Of a stretch of DNA of 64,000 nucleotides, positions 44,015-55,031 are shown one piece after another (positions within the stretch are counted from its first letter, which is position 1; each line of letters begins with the position of its first letter). The DNA is from Gammaproteobacteria bacterium (GTDB lineage: Bacteria; Pseudomonadota; Gammaproteobacteria; Arenicellales; JAJDZL01): NCBI GenBank assembly GCA_022823405.1, contig JAJDXD010000096.1:1-64000 (forward strand), written 5' to 3'. The notes below the pieces were generated by a model that saw nothing but the letters and a program-made list of their open reading frames with translations, was not told the origin of the DNA and did no database searches. The translations under genes and the position numbers were made by a program.

Positions 44015-45097
44015 TTAACCGCCGGTTGCTGCCTTGATCTTTTCCAAAGCCTTGCCTTCCATGTCTTCGATGCCTGGAGGAATGTTGGCAAAGAATTTCA
44101 GGTTGGCGATATCTTCCGGTGTAAAAGCAGCATTAACTGCAGCTTTTTTGTCCGCTGGCAGCAGATCCTGACCGCCGGATACCGCTGCAATCGCACCGGA
44201 ACTCGCAGACATGATGGTTACATTTTCTGACCTCAGGACAAAATTGATCCACTTGTAGGCTGCATCATCAGCTTTGCCTTTGCGAGGTAGGGTAAATGTG
44301 TCAATCCAGGTCAATGCACCAGTTGACGGTGGTACAAATACGATATTTGGATTTTCACTGTAAATTCTGTAGGCTGTTGAATCCCAGGTTTCGGAAGCAA
44401 CAATTTCACCCGACAACATCAACGCTGCCAGATCGTCGCCGCCTTTCCAATAGGCCTTCACATTGTCTTTGCACGCAATCAGCACATCGACAACTTCATC
44501 GAGAATTTTCTGGTACTCATCTAGGTCCGCATATGCGGCGAATGGATCGTAGCCCATTGAAAATGCGGTTCCAAGTAGAATTGTGCGCTTCAGCCGCATC
44601 GAAGTCTTACCCTTGTACATGGGATCGCAAAGATCAGACCAATGTTTGAAATCAGGTGCTTTCGACTTGTCCGCCATCAGGCCGGAAGTTCCCCACTGGT
44701 GTGGAACTGAGTAAACTTCACCATCAATCGTGGTATTTGCTTTCACACCTTCCAGATGGACCTCTGACATCACCGATGTATCGATCTGCGACAGATCCAT
44801 TGGTTTGTAAATGTCGTATTCCAGTTGTGCTGCGTGAACCCGATCGTGGCTGGGTTGAGCAAGGTCAAATCCTGCACCACCGGTGGCGCGCAGCTTGGCG
44901 ATCATTTCCTCGTTATTTGAGAAAGTTACTTCAACAGTGATGTCGGGATATTCCGCTTCAAACTTCTGAATTAACTCATCTGGAGCATAGGATCCCCACG
45001 TGAGTAACCGAAGCGTGGATTCCGCTTGGGCAATTGATGCAACGCTGAGTGCCAACGCTGCAACCACACCAATCATGGTAGCTTTGTATTTCATCAA
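44015..45097 (-). CDS. Spermidine/putrescine-type periplasmic binding protein (PotD-like)
   Basis: A 360-residue secreted protein. The signal peptide covers residues 1-25 (AALALSVASIAQA cut). The mature protein begins ESTLRLLTWGSYAPDELIQKF, a PotD/PotF-like opening. SVPHQWGTSGLMADKSK and IVASETWDSTAYRIY are ligand-cleft regions. Whether it binds polyamines or another cationic or amino compound cannot be told from sequence. It leads the operon. Confidence 0.9.
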   Translation of the reverse strand: MMKYKATMIGVVAALALSVASIAQAESTLRLLTWGSYAPDELIQKFEAEYPDITVEVTFSNNEEMIAKLRATGGAGFDLAQPSHDRVHAAQLEYDIYKPMDLSQIDTSVMSEVHLEGVKANTTIDGEVYSVPHQWGTSGLMADKSKAPDFKHWSDLCDPMYKGKTSMRLKRTILLGTAFSMGYDPFAAYADLDEYQKILDEVVDVLIACKDNVKAYWKGGDDLAALMLSGEIVASETWDSTAYRIYSENPNIVFVPPSTGALTWIDTFTLPRKGKADDAAYKWINFVLRSENVTIMSASSGAIAAVSGGQDLLPADKKAAVNAAFTPEDIANLKFFANIPPGIEDMEGKALEKIKAATGG

Positions 45098-45385
45098 AAT
45101 CCTCTCAATTTAAATAGTAATGGAATTGCTGTCATGTATCCCACATCGCCAAATATTGACTAACTAACAGCACAGTCTATCAATACAGATCGATGAATTG
45201 GGTCAGTGGGAAAATTAATTTTAACACTAATAAAAAATCTCATTGTTCCGTCACCCGCAAGGAGCGGAATTCGAAAGTTAACCAAGACTTTAGGAAATCC
45301 GAAGAAGAAAAATCATTTATTTCTGGTGTTGAATTTCGAATGGCAGACTCAGCAATCAACCATTGCAAATTACACTAAAATCGAA

Positions 45386-45398
45386 TTGAGTGACTCAA
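45386..45398. promoter_or_regulatory. Small perfect palindrome before the copper ATPase gene
   Basis: TTGAGT-G-ACTCAA, perfect with a one-base centre, preceded by a TAAAAT that could be a -10. It could be a regulator site for the ATPase; it does not match the copper-regulator CueR pattern I know. Confidence 0.35.
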
Positions 45399-45413
45399 AA
45401 GATAGCTTGCTTT

Positions 45414-45451
45414 CCCATCAATGGTACAGAACATCTGCCTCAATTGATGGG
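45414..45451. repeat. Inverted repeat in the copper ATPase leader
   Basis: CCCATCAAT at 45414-45422 and ATTGATGGG at 45443-45451 are perfect complements with a 20-base loop, about 80 bases before the ATPase start. Role unknown; there is no T-tract. Confidence 0.4.
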
Positions 45452-45529
45452 ATGCGCAATTAATAGCTTGAAATTTAACGTCACACTCACCGCACGTATT
45501 CCTTAATCAGTTCATCCACTTCAATACAA

Positions 45530-47863
45530 ATGGAACAACCGGCAGCTGAGCCACATTCTGTATCTCCGATTCAGGACCCCGTATGCGGCATGCGAGTGGA
45601 CCCGGAAAAATCAGAGCATCATTTTATGTACGACAGCGAAACCTACTGGTTTTGTTGCCGCGGTTGCCTCGAAAAATTCCAGAAAGATCCCGAAAAGTAT
45701 CTGAATCCTGACTTCAACGAGGCAGACAGCTACCAATCCGCTCCGCCCGGCACACAGTTTACCTGCCCTATGCACCCAGAAATTGTTAAGGAAGGACCTG
45801 GTGAGTGTCCCAGTTGCGGTATGGCGCTACAGCCAATGGACCCGCTACTCGCAGCCGATGAACCAAATTACGAGCTGATTGACTTCACAAGACGTTTTCG
45901 AATCGGATTGGTGTTTGGCCTGCCAGTACTAATTCTGGCGATGGCACCGCATTTTGGAATTCCACTTCACCAGTTCATGGAAGAGCGAACTTCCAATTGG
46001 CTTCAACTGCTGCTCGCGTCGCCAGTATTTCTGTGGTGCGGTTGGCCGTTCCTTCAGCGTGGTTGGTCGTCTGTCAGGAACCGCGCATTGAACATGTTCA
46101 CTCTTATTGCACTCGGTACCAGCACAGCATATCTCTACAGTTTGGCGGTTGTGCTGTTTCCAGGCTGGTTTGAAATTGTATTCGGCAACGTAGTGACCAA
46201 TACTGGTGTTTACTTTGAAGTTTCAGCAGCCATCATTGTCTTGGTGCTGAACGGGCAGATACTAGAACTAAGAGGGCGCGATAGAACCGGTAAAGCAATT
46301 CGCTCTTTGATGAAACTCATGCCGCAGACTGCGATGCGGCTTACCAGTTCAGGAGTGCTTGAAGAGGTTGATATTGACCAGGTCCTCGCTGGTGATCGGC
46401 TGCGGGTACGCCCAGGCGAAAATATTCCCCTGGATGGTGTTGTTGTTTACGGTACATCTGAAGTCGATGAATCACTTCTGACAGGAGAATCAATGCCCGT
46501 AACAAAGGGTGTCGGTGACGATGTAAGAGCGGGAACACTGAACGGTAGCGGTGCGTTTGATTTGCAAGTTGATAGAGTGATGTCCGACACAACGTTGTCA
46601 CAAATCATTCGTATGGTCGGCAATGCTCAGCTTAGTCGTGCACCCATTCAGAGAACCGCCGATGTCGTTGCCGCCTGGTTTGTGCCAATCGTGGTGTCGG
46701 TCGCCATCATTGCGTTGATTAGCTGGCTGAGTTGGGGGCCAGCCGGAGATTTCAGTTTCGCACTGATTGCATTTGTTTCGGTCTTGATCATCGCTTGTCC
46801 TTGCGCACTCGGCCTGGCGACTCCAATGTCGATCACGGTTGGTGTCGGACAGGCAGTGTTGTCTGGAGTTTTGGTCAAAGAAGCTGAGGCACTTGAGGTA
46901 CTGCCAAAAATTGACGCGTTGATAATTGACAAGACGGGAACAATCACCATAGGAAAACCGTCAGTCGTTCATGTCCATTGTCAAGACATTTCAGAAACTA
47001 AAGTACTGGCGTACGCCGCTGCAGTTTCGCGCCTGAGTGGTCACCCGATTGCAGTCGCAATTGTTGATGAATCGGAGAGGCGAGATGCACAGGTGTACGA
47101 AGCAATCGATTTTGAGTCGGTGGCTGGCCAAGGTGTGAAGGCTCATGTCAATGAACGGATTGTCGCAGTGGGAAGCAGAAGGTTTATGGAATCACTGAAC
47201 ATTCCGAATCTGGACTCCATCGCGACGCTGGAAGACTTACGGCAGGCCAGTAAATCTGTTGTTTACGTTGCAATAGGAAACAAACTTGCGGCCGCGCTAG
47301 AATTGGAAGAAACCATCCGGGTCGATAGTCCAGCCGCGGTCAGCCAACTGCAGAAGCGTGGTGTGAACGTCATTATGGCGACCGGTGATCGCCAGGCAGC
47401 TGCGAAGTCAATTGCAAATAAATGCGGTATCACCGAGGTCTACTCTGAACTGTCGCCGCTGGACAAACTGGACCTTGTCAAATCGCTTCAGACAAACGGT
47501 AAACTCGTCGCGATGGCGGGTGATGGAATCAATGACGCTCCGGCTCTGGCTCAGGCGGATGTGGGAATTGCGATGGGTGGTGGTGCAGATGTCGCTATGG
47601 AATGTGCCGGCATGACCATTCTAAGTGAAGATCTAAACGCCATTGTGCGAGCCCATTCCATCGCCCGGGCTACCATGACCAATGTCAGGCAAAATCTTTT
47701 TTTTGCGTTTTGCTACAACGCGGTTGGCGTACCGATCGCCGCTGGACTGCTCTACCCAGCCTTTGGCATTCTTTTGTCACCCATCTTTGCAGCCGCCGCC
47801 ATGAGCCTGTCTTCGGTATCGGTAATCGGCAACGCCCTTCGATTACGCAGTTTCAGACCTTAA
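45530..47863 (+). CDS. Copper-type P1B ATPase with N-terminal YHS and heavy-metal-binding domains
   Basis: A 777-residue metal pump. Residues 14-57 form a YHS domain ([26 protein letters not shown]) and 77-103 a heavy-metal-binding motif ([24 protein letters not shown]). The core has the metal channel CPC ([12 protein letters not shown], near 424), the phosphorylated aspartate DKTGTIT (near 467), SGHPIA and [14 protein letters not shown] (near 664). The CPC channel and YHS/HMBD front are typical of copper- or silver-exporting ATPases. No ribosome site is evident before the ATG. No HMA (CXXC ferredoxin-like) domain is present. Confidence 0.92.
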   Translation: MEQPAAEPHSVSPIQDPVCGMRVDPEKSEHHFMYDSETYWFCCRGCLEKFQKDPEKYLNPDFNEADSYQSAPPGTQFTCPMHPEIVKEGPGECPSCGMALQPMDPLLAADEPNYELIDFTRRFRIGLVFGLPVLILAMAPHFGIPLHQFMEERTSNWLQLLLASPVFLWCGWPFLQRGWSSVRNRALNMFTLIALGTSTAYLYSLAVVLFPGWFEIVFGNVVTNTGVYFEVSAAIIVLVLNGQILELRGRDRTGKAIRSLMKLMPQTAMRLTSSGVLEEVDIDQVLAGDRLRVRPGENIPLDGVVVYGTSEVDESLLTGESMPVTKGVGDDVRAGTLNGSGAFDLQVDRVMSDTTLSQIIRMVGNAQLSRAPIQRTADVVAAWFVPIVVSVAIIALISWLSWGPAGDFSFALIAFVSVLIIACPCALGLATPMSITVGVGQAVLSGVLVKEAEALEVLPKIDALIIDKTGTITIGKPSVVHVHCQDISETKVLAYAAAVSRLSGHPIAVAIVDESERRDAQVYEAIDFESVAGQGVKAHVNERIVAVGSRRFMESLNIPNLDSIATLEDLRQASKSVVYVAIGNKLAAALELEETIRVDSPAAVSQLQKRGVNVIMATGDRQAAAKSIANKCGITEVYSELSPLDKLDLVKSLQTNGKLVAMAGDGINDAPALAQADVGIAMGGGADVAMECAGMTILSEDLNAIVRAHSIARATMTNVRQNLFFAFCYNAVGVPIAAGLLYPAFGILLSPIFAAAAMSLSSVSVIGNALRLRSFRP

Positions 47864-47873
47864 ATCAAGTGGG

Positions 47874-49502
47874 CTAGGTTTTGCGACGCGGCCATGCCTC
47901 ACTCAGACAGACTGCACCAATAAGGATTAGCAGAATTCCGAGTGGACTGAACCCGCTTATCAGCCATTCGATCATTGGTGCCAGTAGTGCAATGAACCCG
48001 ATTACCAGAAAAAACAGACTCCGGTACAACTGATTCGCACCAGTCGATACTCCGGTATTCCTGATACTGCGTTCACGAATCTGCTGATGGTGCATATCAG
48101 TAAGCACTGTATGAATCAGTCTTGGCAGGTCGGGGCTGTCGGCAATCCAGTGAGGGACCTCGTCCTTTATTTTCTTCCCAATGTTGCGCAGCGTATACCT
48201 GTTTTTTACCCAGTTTTCCAAAATGGGTCGAACAGTGTCGGGAATATTGAGTTCCGGATTCAGCATCCGGGTCAAACCTTCAAGGCTCAAGTAGGTTTTC
48301 TGAAACAGCATCAATTGAGGCTGAATGACGATGTTGAACTCCCTTGTCATCAGAAACAGTCGACCCATCAGCGTTCCGAATGACAGTTCACCAACTGGCT
48401 GGTCATTGAACGGTTCGCAAATCGTTCGAACCGCGACTTCGAACCGCTCAGGGGAAATATCGGGTGGTGCCCAGCCTGAGCGAATATGCGCATTGACCAC
48501 TTCGCGGTAGTCGCGGTTTAAGATGGCGGTAATGTTTTCAACGAGATAGTTGCGATCGAGATTTGAAAGCGATCCGGTAATTCCAAAATCCACAATATTG
48601 AGCACTCCGGACTCGGAAACGAACATATTGCCCGGATGAAGATCACCATGGAAAAATCCATCCTCAAACACCTGTGTAAAAAACATCTTGACCAGATTTT
48701 CTGAGAGTCTGCCAGTGTCAATTCCGGCTTCCTTTAGGGCATTAATTTCTCGAATCGGGATGCCGCTAACGCGTTCCATGACCATAACTGAGGAGCGGCT
48801 GTAGTTCCAGTAAACGCGCGGCACTTTAAGGAACGCATCATTGGTGTATTGAACACGGAAGCGATTACAACTTGCAGCCTCAATCGTAAGATCAAGGCTG
48901 TCTGTTATTGTCTGTGCATAACTTTGCACCACTTCGACGGGGTTGTAGTTTTTGGCCCCGGGCAAAATCAATCTAACGATTTTCGCGAATGTCATCATTA
49001 CCTGGATATCGCGACGAACCTGGACTTCGATACCCGGACGCAGCACCTTGACAACAACTTCTTCCCCAGATTTTAGAACTGCATTGTGAACCTGCGCCAC
49101 AGACGCGGATGCAACCGGGACATTATCGAACTGGCTGAACACCTCCGAGATCGGTTTGCCAATTGCTTTTTCGATCCTGCTACGAGCCGCCTCGCTGGGA
49201 AATGCTTCAACCCTGTCCTGTAGCGGTCGCAACTCTTCGACGATATGATCGGGAAATACGTCTGGACGCATGGACATCATTTGTCCGAATTTGATGAAAA
49301 TTGGCCCAAGATCCTGAAGAGCTTCTCGCAATCTGGCACCATATGGCTTTTGTGGGTCGAAGCTCGGTCTGCCAAATAGCAGATTAACAGCGAATTTGAT
49401 GATGTGAAATCTCAGATAAGTTTCAAGTTCCTCATCAAGTCCATGACGACGCGCGGTCCTGGCGATTTGCAATAACCGTCCAGACTGGGAGAAAAGGTTC
49501 AT
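47874..49502 (-). CDS. ubiB: UbiB, ubiquinone-biosynthesis ABC1/ADCK-type kinase-like protein
   Basis: A 542-residue atypical kinase-like protein that supports aerobic ubiquinone synthesis. The family motif GPIFIKFGQMMSMRPD (the KxGQ motif) is near residue 68-83; HGDLHPGNMF and VDFGITG are the catalytic-loop and DFG equivalents. Two C-terminal membrane helices follow (LFFLVIGFIALLAP; GILLILIGAVCL). Its ATG overlaps the ubiJ stop by four bases. Confidence 0.94.
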   Translation of the reverse strand: MNLFSQSGRLLQIARTARRHGLDEELETYLRFHIIKFAVNLLFGRPSFDPQKPYGARLREALQDLGPIFIKFGQMMSMRPDVFPDHIVEELRPLQDRVEAFPSEAARSRIEKAIGKPISEVFSQFDNVPVASASVAQVHNAVLKSGEEVVVKVLRPGIEVQVRRDIQVMMTFAKIVRLILPGAKNYNPVEVVQSYAQTITDSLDLTIEAASCNRFRVQYTNDAFLKVPRVYWNYSRSSVMVMERVSGIPIREINALKEAGIDTGRLSENLVKMFFTQVFEDGFFHGDLHPGNMFVSESGVLNIVDFGITGSLSNLDRNYLVENITAILNRDYREVVNAHIRSGWAPPDISPERFEVAVRTICEPFNDQPVGELSFGTLMGRLFLMTREFNIVIQPQLMLFQKTYLSLEGLTRMLNPELNIPDTVRPILENWVKNRYTLRNIGKKIKDEVPHWIADSPDLPRLIHTVLTDMHHQQIRERSIRNTGVSTGANQLYRSLFFLVIGFIALLAPMIEWLISGFSPLGILLILIGAVCLSEAWPRRKT

Positions 49503-50131
49503 TCGGCTGTTTGTCTCTCGAGTCGTTCTACGCGTTTTTCAAGCCGGTCGATTTTGGCTTGCAAACTGTCGACATCATTTACAAATGTCTCAATTCTTCG
49601 GTGATCCGGTACTAGATAGTGTTCATCAACGAGTGTTTCTCGAGTTCGTTCCTGAAGCGTTTCACGGAACTCTGATGCCTGCGCCTTTCCCCAACGAAAC
49701 AAGTTGCCGGCCTGCCGCGCTGGAATGTCTCCGATTCGCTTCGACAGTTCATCTTCCCAATCGAATTCAAGATTGGTGAATATCTGATAGAACTGTTGAA
49801 TCAGATGGACATCGCCTACGATCTTGACTTCTTGGAGAATGGTTGGATCAAGTTTTCCTCGAGCTAGAAGCTTGACTAGGACTGGTAATGTTGTTTGTAC
49901 GGCAACATCTTCTGGAATATTGGATTCGCTGTCAATCAGTACAGTTTGACCTTCAACTCTCAGGACGAATTGATAATTGAAGTCAGTCAGTTCAAAACGA
50001 ATGGATTTGCCTTCAAATTGATCGAGTACTTCACGAATTGCGGGAGATGCATTCGCACCTTGATTAATCGCTTTTGCGAGAGCATCCGAGAACGTTGCTC
50101 CGACTAGTTTGAGATATGGATTGCGGATCAT
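49499..50131 (-). CDS. ubiJ: UbiJ, SCP2-domain ubiquinone biosynthesis accessory protein
   Basis: A 210-residue protein with a lipid-binding SCP2 domain at about 15-115 and a C-terminal coiled coil (VDSLQAKIDRLEKRVERLER). UbiJ helps organise the soluble Ubi complex around the hydrophobic intermediate. The start is ATG 50131 (MIRNPYLKLVG), 10 bases after the ubiE stop; the longer frame overlaps ubiE and is not supported. The order ubiE-ubiJ-ubiB is the classical gammaproteobacterial one. Confidence 0.9.
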   Translation of the reverse strand: MIRNPYLKLVGATFSDALAKAINQGANASPAIREVLDQFEGKSIRFELTDFNYQFVLRVEGQTVLIDSESNIPEDVAVQTTLPVLVKLLARGKLDPTILQEVKIVGDVHLIQQFYQIFTNLEFDWEDELSKRIGDIPARQAGNLFRWGKAQASEFRETLQERTRETLVDEHYLVPDHRRIETFVNDVDSLQAKIDRLEKRVERLERQTAE

Positions 50132-50141
50132 GCGATGAAAC

Positions 50142-50903
50142 TTAAAGTTTCCAAGCCACGTGCATGGCAACAATACCACCCGTGAGGTTGAAGTACTCAA
50201 CGCGTTCAAATCCCGCTTGAGCCATCATATCAGCCAGAGAATCCTGGTCCGGATGCTGACGAATCGACTCAACCAGGTACTGATAACTATCCCGATCGCG
50301 CGCAACGACCCGCCCGATTGTGGGTATGACTCTGAACGAATATTCGTGGTAGATTTTTTCAAGAAGCGGAATCACCGGTTTGGAAAACTCAAGCACCAGT
50401 AGTCGGCTACCTGGCCGCATTACCTGATACATTGATTCAAGTGCCTGATTTATTCGAGTGACATTTCTTAGTCCAAATGAAATGATGACCCGGTCAAAAC
50501 TACCCTCGGCAAAGGCCAGATTCTCCGCGTCAGATTGAACGTAGCTAAAGCGCGCAAGATGACCGTGATCAAGCATTCGGTTGCGGCCGAGTCTAAGCAT
50601 TGATGAATTAATATCAGTCAGAACAAGCCTGCCGCTCGGTCCCAGTTTTTTTGCAATTGCGAGGCTTATGTCAGCGGTACCACAGGCGACATCCAAAACT
50701 GAGCTGTTGTGTCGAACGCCAAGGTGTAAAACAGCCAATCGCTTCCAGACCCGATGTACTCCGAATGACATCAGGTCATTCATCAGGTCATAGTTCTCAG
50801 CGACCGATTTGAATACCCGTTCTACCAGCTGATCCTTTTCAGACTCGATTACCTTTCGAAATCCGAATTGAGTTTGTGCATCCCTTCTATCGTGAGTTTC
50901 CAT
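50142..50903 (-). CDS. ubiE: UbiE, demethylmenaquinol/2-methoxy-6-polyprenyl-benzoquinol C-methyltransferase
   Basis: A 253-residue SAM-dependent methyltransferase. Motif I is VLDVACGTADISLAIA (about 72-87), with SFGLRNVTRINQALESMYQV and LVLEFSKP as the UbiE/MenG signatures. It performs the C-methylation of the quinone ring. It overlaps the DUF971 stop by one base (TAATG). Confidence 0.95.
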   Translation of the reverse strand: METHDRRDAQTQFGFRKVIESEKDQLVERVFKSVAENYDLMNDLMSFGVHRVWKRLAVLHLGVRHNSSVLDVACGTADISLAIAKKLGPSGRLVLTDINSSMLRLGRNRMLDHGHLARFSYVQSDAENLAFAEGSFDRVIISFGLRNVTRINQALESMYQVMRPGSRLLVLEFSKPVIPLLEKIYHEYSFRVIPTIGRVVARDRDSYQYLVESIRQHPDQDSLADMMAQAGFERVEYFNLTGGIVAMHVAWKL

Positions 50904-51283
50904 TATTCGATTCTGTTGTCATCTATCCTGCGTTCATAACCTGCTGCACTCAGACGATCCAAATAGCTTTGCCAGTACTTTTCCTGATTGATACCGAGTT
51001 CATACAGCAGATCCCACGAATAAATTCCAGTGTCATGATTGTCGTCGAATTTGAAGACGACTGCGTAGTTTCCCACCGGTTCGATCGCCCAGACATTTAC
51101 GCGCTCCTTACCATACTGGAGTACCTCCTGACCCGGCCCATGCCCCTGAACCTCGGCTGATGGTGAATAGACTCGAAGATACTCGCAGGGAAACTCAAAC
51201 GTTTTCCCGTCTTCGAATGAAATTTCGACCACGCGAGACTGCTTGTGGAGCTTAATCTCTGTGGGCCTGACACGCCTGATCAC
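50903..51283 (-). CDS. DUF971 protein (gamma-butyrobetaine hydroxylase-like N-terminal domain)
   Basis: A 126-residue protein of the DUF971 family (PTEIKLHKQSRVVEISFEDG; FPCEYLRVYSPSAE; VGNYAVVFKFDDNHDTGIYSWDLL). This domain is found at the front of gamma-butyrobetaine hydroxylase and as stand-alone proteins near iron-sulfur and quinone genes, role unclear. GTG 51283 is the start. Its stop overlaps the ubiE start, so it leads the ubiE-ubiJ-ubiB unit. Confidence 0.87.
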   Translation of the reverse strand: MIRRVRPTEIKLHKQSRVVEISFEDGKTFEFPCEYLRVYSPSAEVQGHGPGQEVLQYGKERVNVWAIEPVGNYAVVFKFDDNHDTGIYSWDLLYELGINQEKYWQSYLDRLSAAGYERRIDDNRIE

Positions 51284-51309
51284 AAGATTCTATTCGGTGA
51301 AGTTTGGGT

Positions 51310-53023
<1,714 letters not shown>

Positions 53024-53206
53024 GTCAGATTCCCGCACTCCTCAAAAGCAATGAATTTCATTTTATTCGCAATCCGTCAGCAAATCAGTAATTTGGGAGA
53101 AGTGGGATTGTTGAATTAGACTCGATGGGGATTAAGATAGGAAGGATTTCTTGAAATCTATTAACCAAAGTTGAACACAGAATCTGCAACCTTATAATTT
53201 TCCATT

Positions 53207-53569
53207 ATGCTTGATTACACGGAACAGGAATGGCAGGCAGTTCAGCAGGTGCTAAATGAGCGCTACAAATCGCCCGTCGAGATCCATCTCGCAGACTGTC
53301 AGGTTCAACCCGACAAGGAGCGTAATGAACGGGTTGAGCGTCCTGCAATTTTTTGGAGCGCACTCGATTGCAATTTTGTGCTAATCAAAATGGCAGATGA
53401 TGAATTTCAGGGTATCTTTTTCTATCAGCCTGACGAACACTTTGCTAGTGCGCAGCAAACCTATTCGAATGTAGTGAATTGTGTCATTGCACTTTTGCAA
53501 TCTCAGGTAGACCAGTTTGGTGAGTCTCGAGGATATGTGTCCGGTGCAACCGCTGCCGATGTCAATTGA
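53207..53569 (+). CDS. Small unknown acidic protein, 120 residues
   Basis: I do not recognise this protein. It starts MLDYTEQEWQAVQQVLNERY, has no signal or membrane segment, and is acidic overall, with an ordered middle (AIFWSALDCNFVLIKMADDE). It lies between adk and the PPi-phosphofructokinase, 28 bases before the latter, so it may be co-transcribed with it. Confidence 0.7.
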   Translation: MLDYTEQEWQAVQQVLNERYKSPVEIHLADCQVQPDKERNERVERPAIFWSALDCNFVLIKMADDEFQGIFFYQPDEHFASAQQTYSNVVNCVIALLQSQVDQFGESRGYVSGATAADVN

Positions 53570-53597
53570 ACCATATCCATACCTTGCATGATGAGAA

Positions 53598-54869
53598 ATG
53601 ACTATTAAGGGAAATTTGCTTTACGCCCAATCGGGTGGTGTAACTTCTGTGATAAATGTCAGCGCGGCCGCGATTATTGACGCTAGCGCCCAGCATCCTG
53701 AAGCCATTGACAGTGTTTACGCTGCCAAGAACGGAATTCTCGGTGTGCTGAATGAGGAATTGATTGATGTCGGTCGTGAATCGCCCGAAGCAATTCGCGC
53801 ACTGCGTCATACACCATCAGGTGCATTCGGCTCATGTCGTTACAAGTTGCAGGACCCCGATCGTCAGCAGAGAGAGTTCGAACGAATTTTTGAGGTGTTT
53901 GAACAGCACAACATCCGACATTTCCTGTACAACGGCGGCGGCGACTCAGCAGATACCTGTCTCAAACTGGCCTTGCAGGCGAAAGCTCGCAATCTGGAAA
54001 TGACGGTCAATCACGTTCCCAAAACGGTTGATAACGATCTTCCCATTACCGATTGCTGCCCAGGTTTTGGATCGGTTGCCAAATATATTGCCATTTCAAC
54101 CCGCGAGGCCAGCTTCGATGTTGCGGCGATGGCGTTAACCTCAACCAAGGTTTTTGTGATTGAGGTCATGGGGCGCCACGCTGGCTGGATTGCAGCAGCA
54201 GGCGGCTTGGCATCTGATGCTGAAACAGACATTCCGATTGTTATTCTTTTTCCAGAAATCCCGTTTGAAAGACAAAAGTTTATGGAACGTGTAAAGACGA
54301 GTGTTGAACAGTCGGGCTATGTATCGGTGGTGGTATCAGAGGGTGCGCGTTACGACGACGGGTCATTTTTAGCAGACCAAGGGACTCGGGATGCGTTCGG
54401 ACATGCGCAACTAGGTGGCGTAGGGCCAGTTGTTGCCAACATGATTAGAGAAGATCTGGGCTTCAAATTTCACTATGCGGTAGCGGATTATCTGCAGCGT
54501 TCAGCTCGGCACATTGCATCCAAGACTGATTATGAGCAAGCCTATGCCTTGGGTAAGCGAGCCGTTGTGTATGCCAGTGAGGGCCGAACCACGCTCATGC
54601 CGGCAATTCGAAGGCTGTCGGATGCTCCGTACAAATGGGACATCGTACCTGCGGACCTTAATCAAATTGCAAATGTCGAAAAATCACTACCGCGTGATTA
54701 CATCACGGAAGATGGATACGGCATTACTGAAAAAGCGCGCCGCTATCTGGCTCCGCTGATAGAGGGTGAAGACTACCCGCCGTATTCCAACGGGATGCCA
54801 AAGTATGTTCGCCTCAAGAATGCTCTGGTGCCCAGGAAACTGCCATCTGACTGGAAAAATGGAGGTTGA
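53598..54869 (+). CDS. Pyrophosphate-dependent 6-phosphofructokinase
   Basis: A 423-residue phosphofructokinase. The phosphoryl-donor loop is YNGGGDSADT, in which Asp116 takes the place of the glycine required for ATP; the second discriminating motif is PKTVDND (Lys142), where ATP enzymes have PGTIDND. Both changes indicate PPi as donor, so the reaction is reversible. MGRHAGWIAAAGGL is the substrate-binding region. It converges with the membrane pyrophosphatase gene, suggesting use of PPi in central metabolism. Confidence 0.93.
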   Translation: MTIKGNLLYAQSGGVTSVINVSAAAIIDASAQHPEAIDSVYAAKNGILGVLNEELIDVGRESPEAIRALRHTPSGAFGSCRYKLQDPDRQQREFERIFEVFEQHNIRHFLYNGGGDSADTCLKLALQAKARNLEMTVNHVPKTVDNDLPITDCCPGFGSVAKYIAISTREASFDVAAMALTSTKVFVIEVMGRHAGWIAAAGGLASDAETDIPIVILFPEIPFERQKFMERVKTSVEQSGYVSVVVSEGARYDDGSFLADQGTRDAFGHAQLGGVGPVVANMIREDLGFKFHYAVADYLQRSARHIASKTDYEQAYALGKRAVVYASEGRTTLMPAIRRLSDAPYKWDIVPADLNQIANVEKSLPRDYITEDGYGITEKARRYLAPLIEGEDYPPYSNGMPKYVRLKNALVPRKLPSDWKNGG

Positions 54870-54929
54870 GTGTCATGGCGATGACTATAGATCGTGTGTG
54901 TGAATCCCTGACTACCTTTTCTGAATGGA

Positions 54930-54957
54930 ACCCAGTAACCCTTTAAGTTCACTGGGT
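54930..54957. repeat. Inverted repeat between pfp and hppA (first hairpin)
   Basis: ACCCAGT at 54930-54936 and ACTGGGT at 54951-54957 with a 14-base loop, in the 160-base gap between converging genes. No T-tract follows. Confidence 0.4.
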
Positions 54958-54977
54958 AACGACTGATGGATGCAACT

Positions 54978-55004
54978 AGCTGACGCCTGACGAAGGCGCC
55001 AGCT
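54978..55004. terminator. Possible bidirectional terminator between pfp and hppA
   Basis: An 11-base stem with one mismatch (AGCTGACGCCT and AGGCGCCAGCT) and a 5-base loop. It lies between two converging genes, where a shared terminator is expected, but neither side carries a T-tract. Confidence 0.4.
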
Positions 55005-55031
55005 AAATTAGATCGTAATTTGATGGTCAGG

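Larger units (their letters stand above)
45098..45529. other. Divergent promoter region between PotD-like and copper ATPase genes
   Basis: This 432-base gap should hold two divergent promoters. It contains two palindromes listed separately. Short open frames in it are not supported. Confidence 0.5.
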
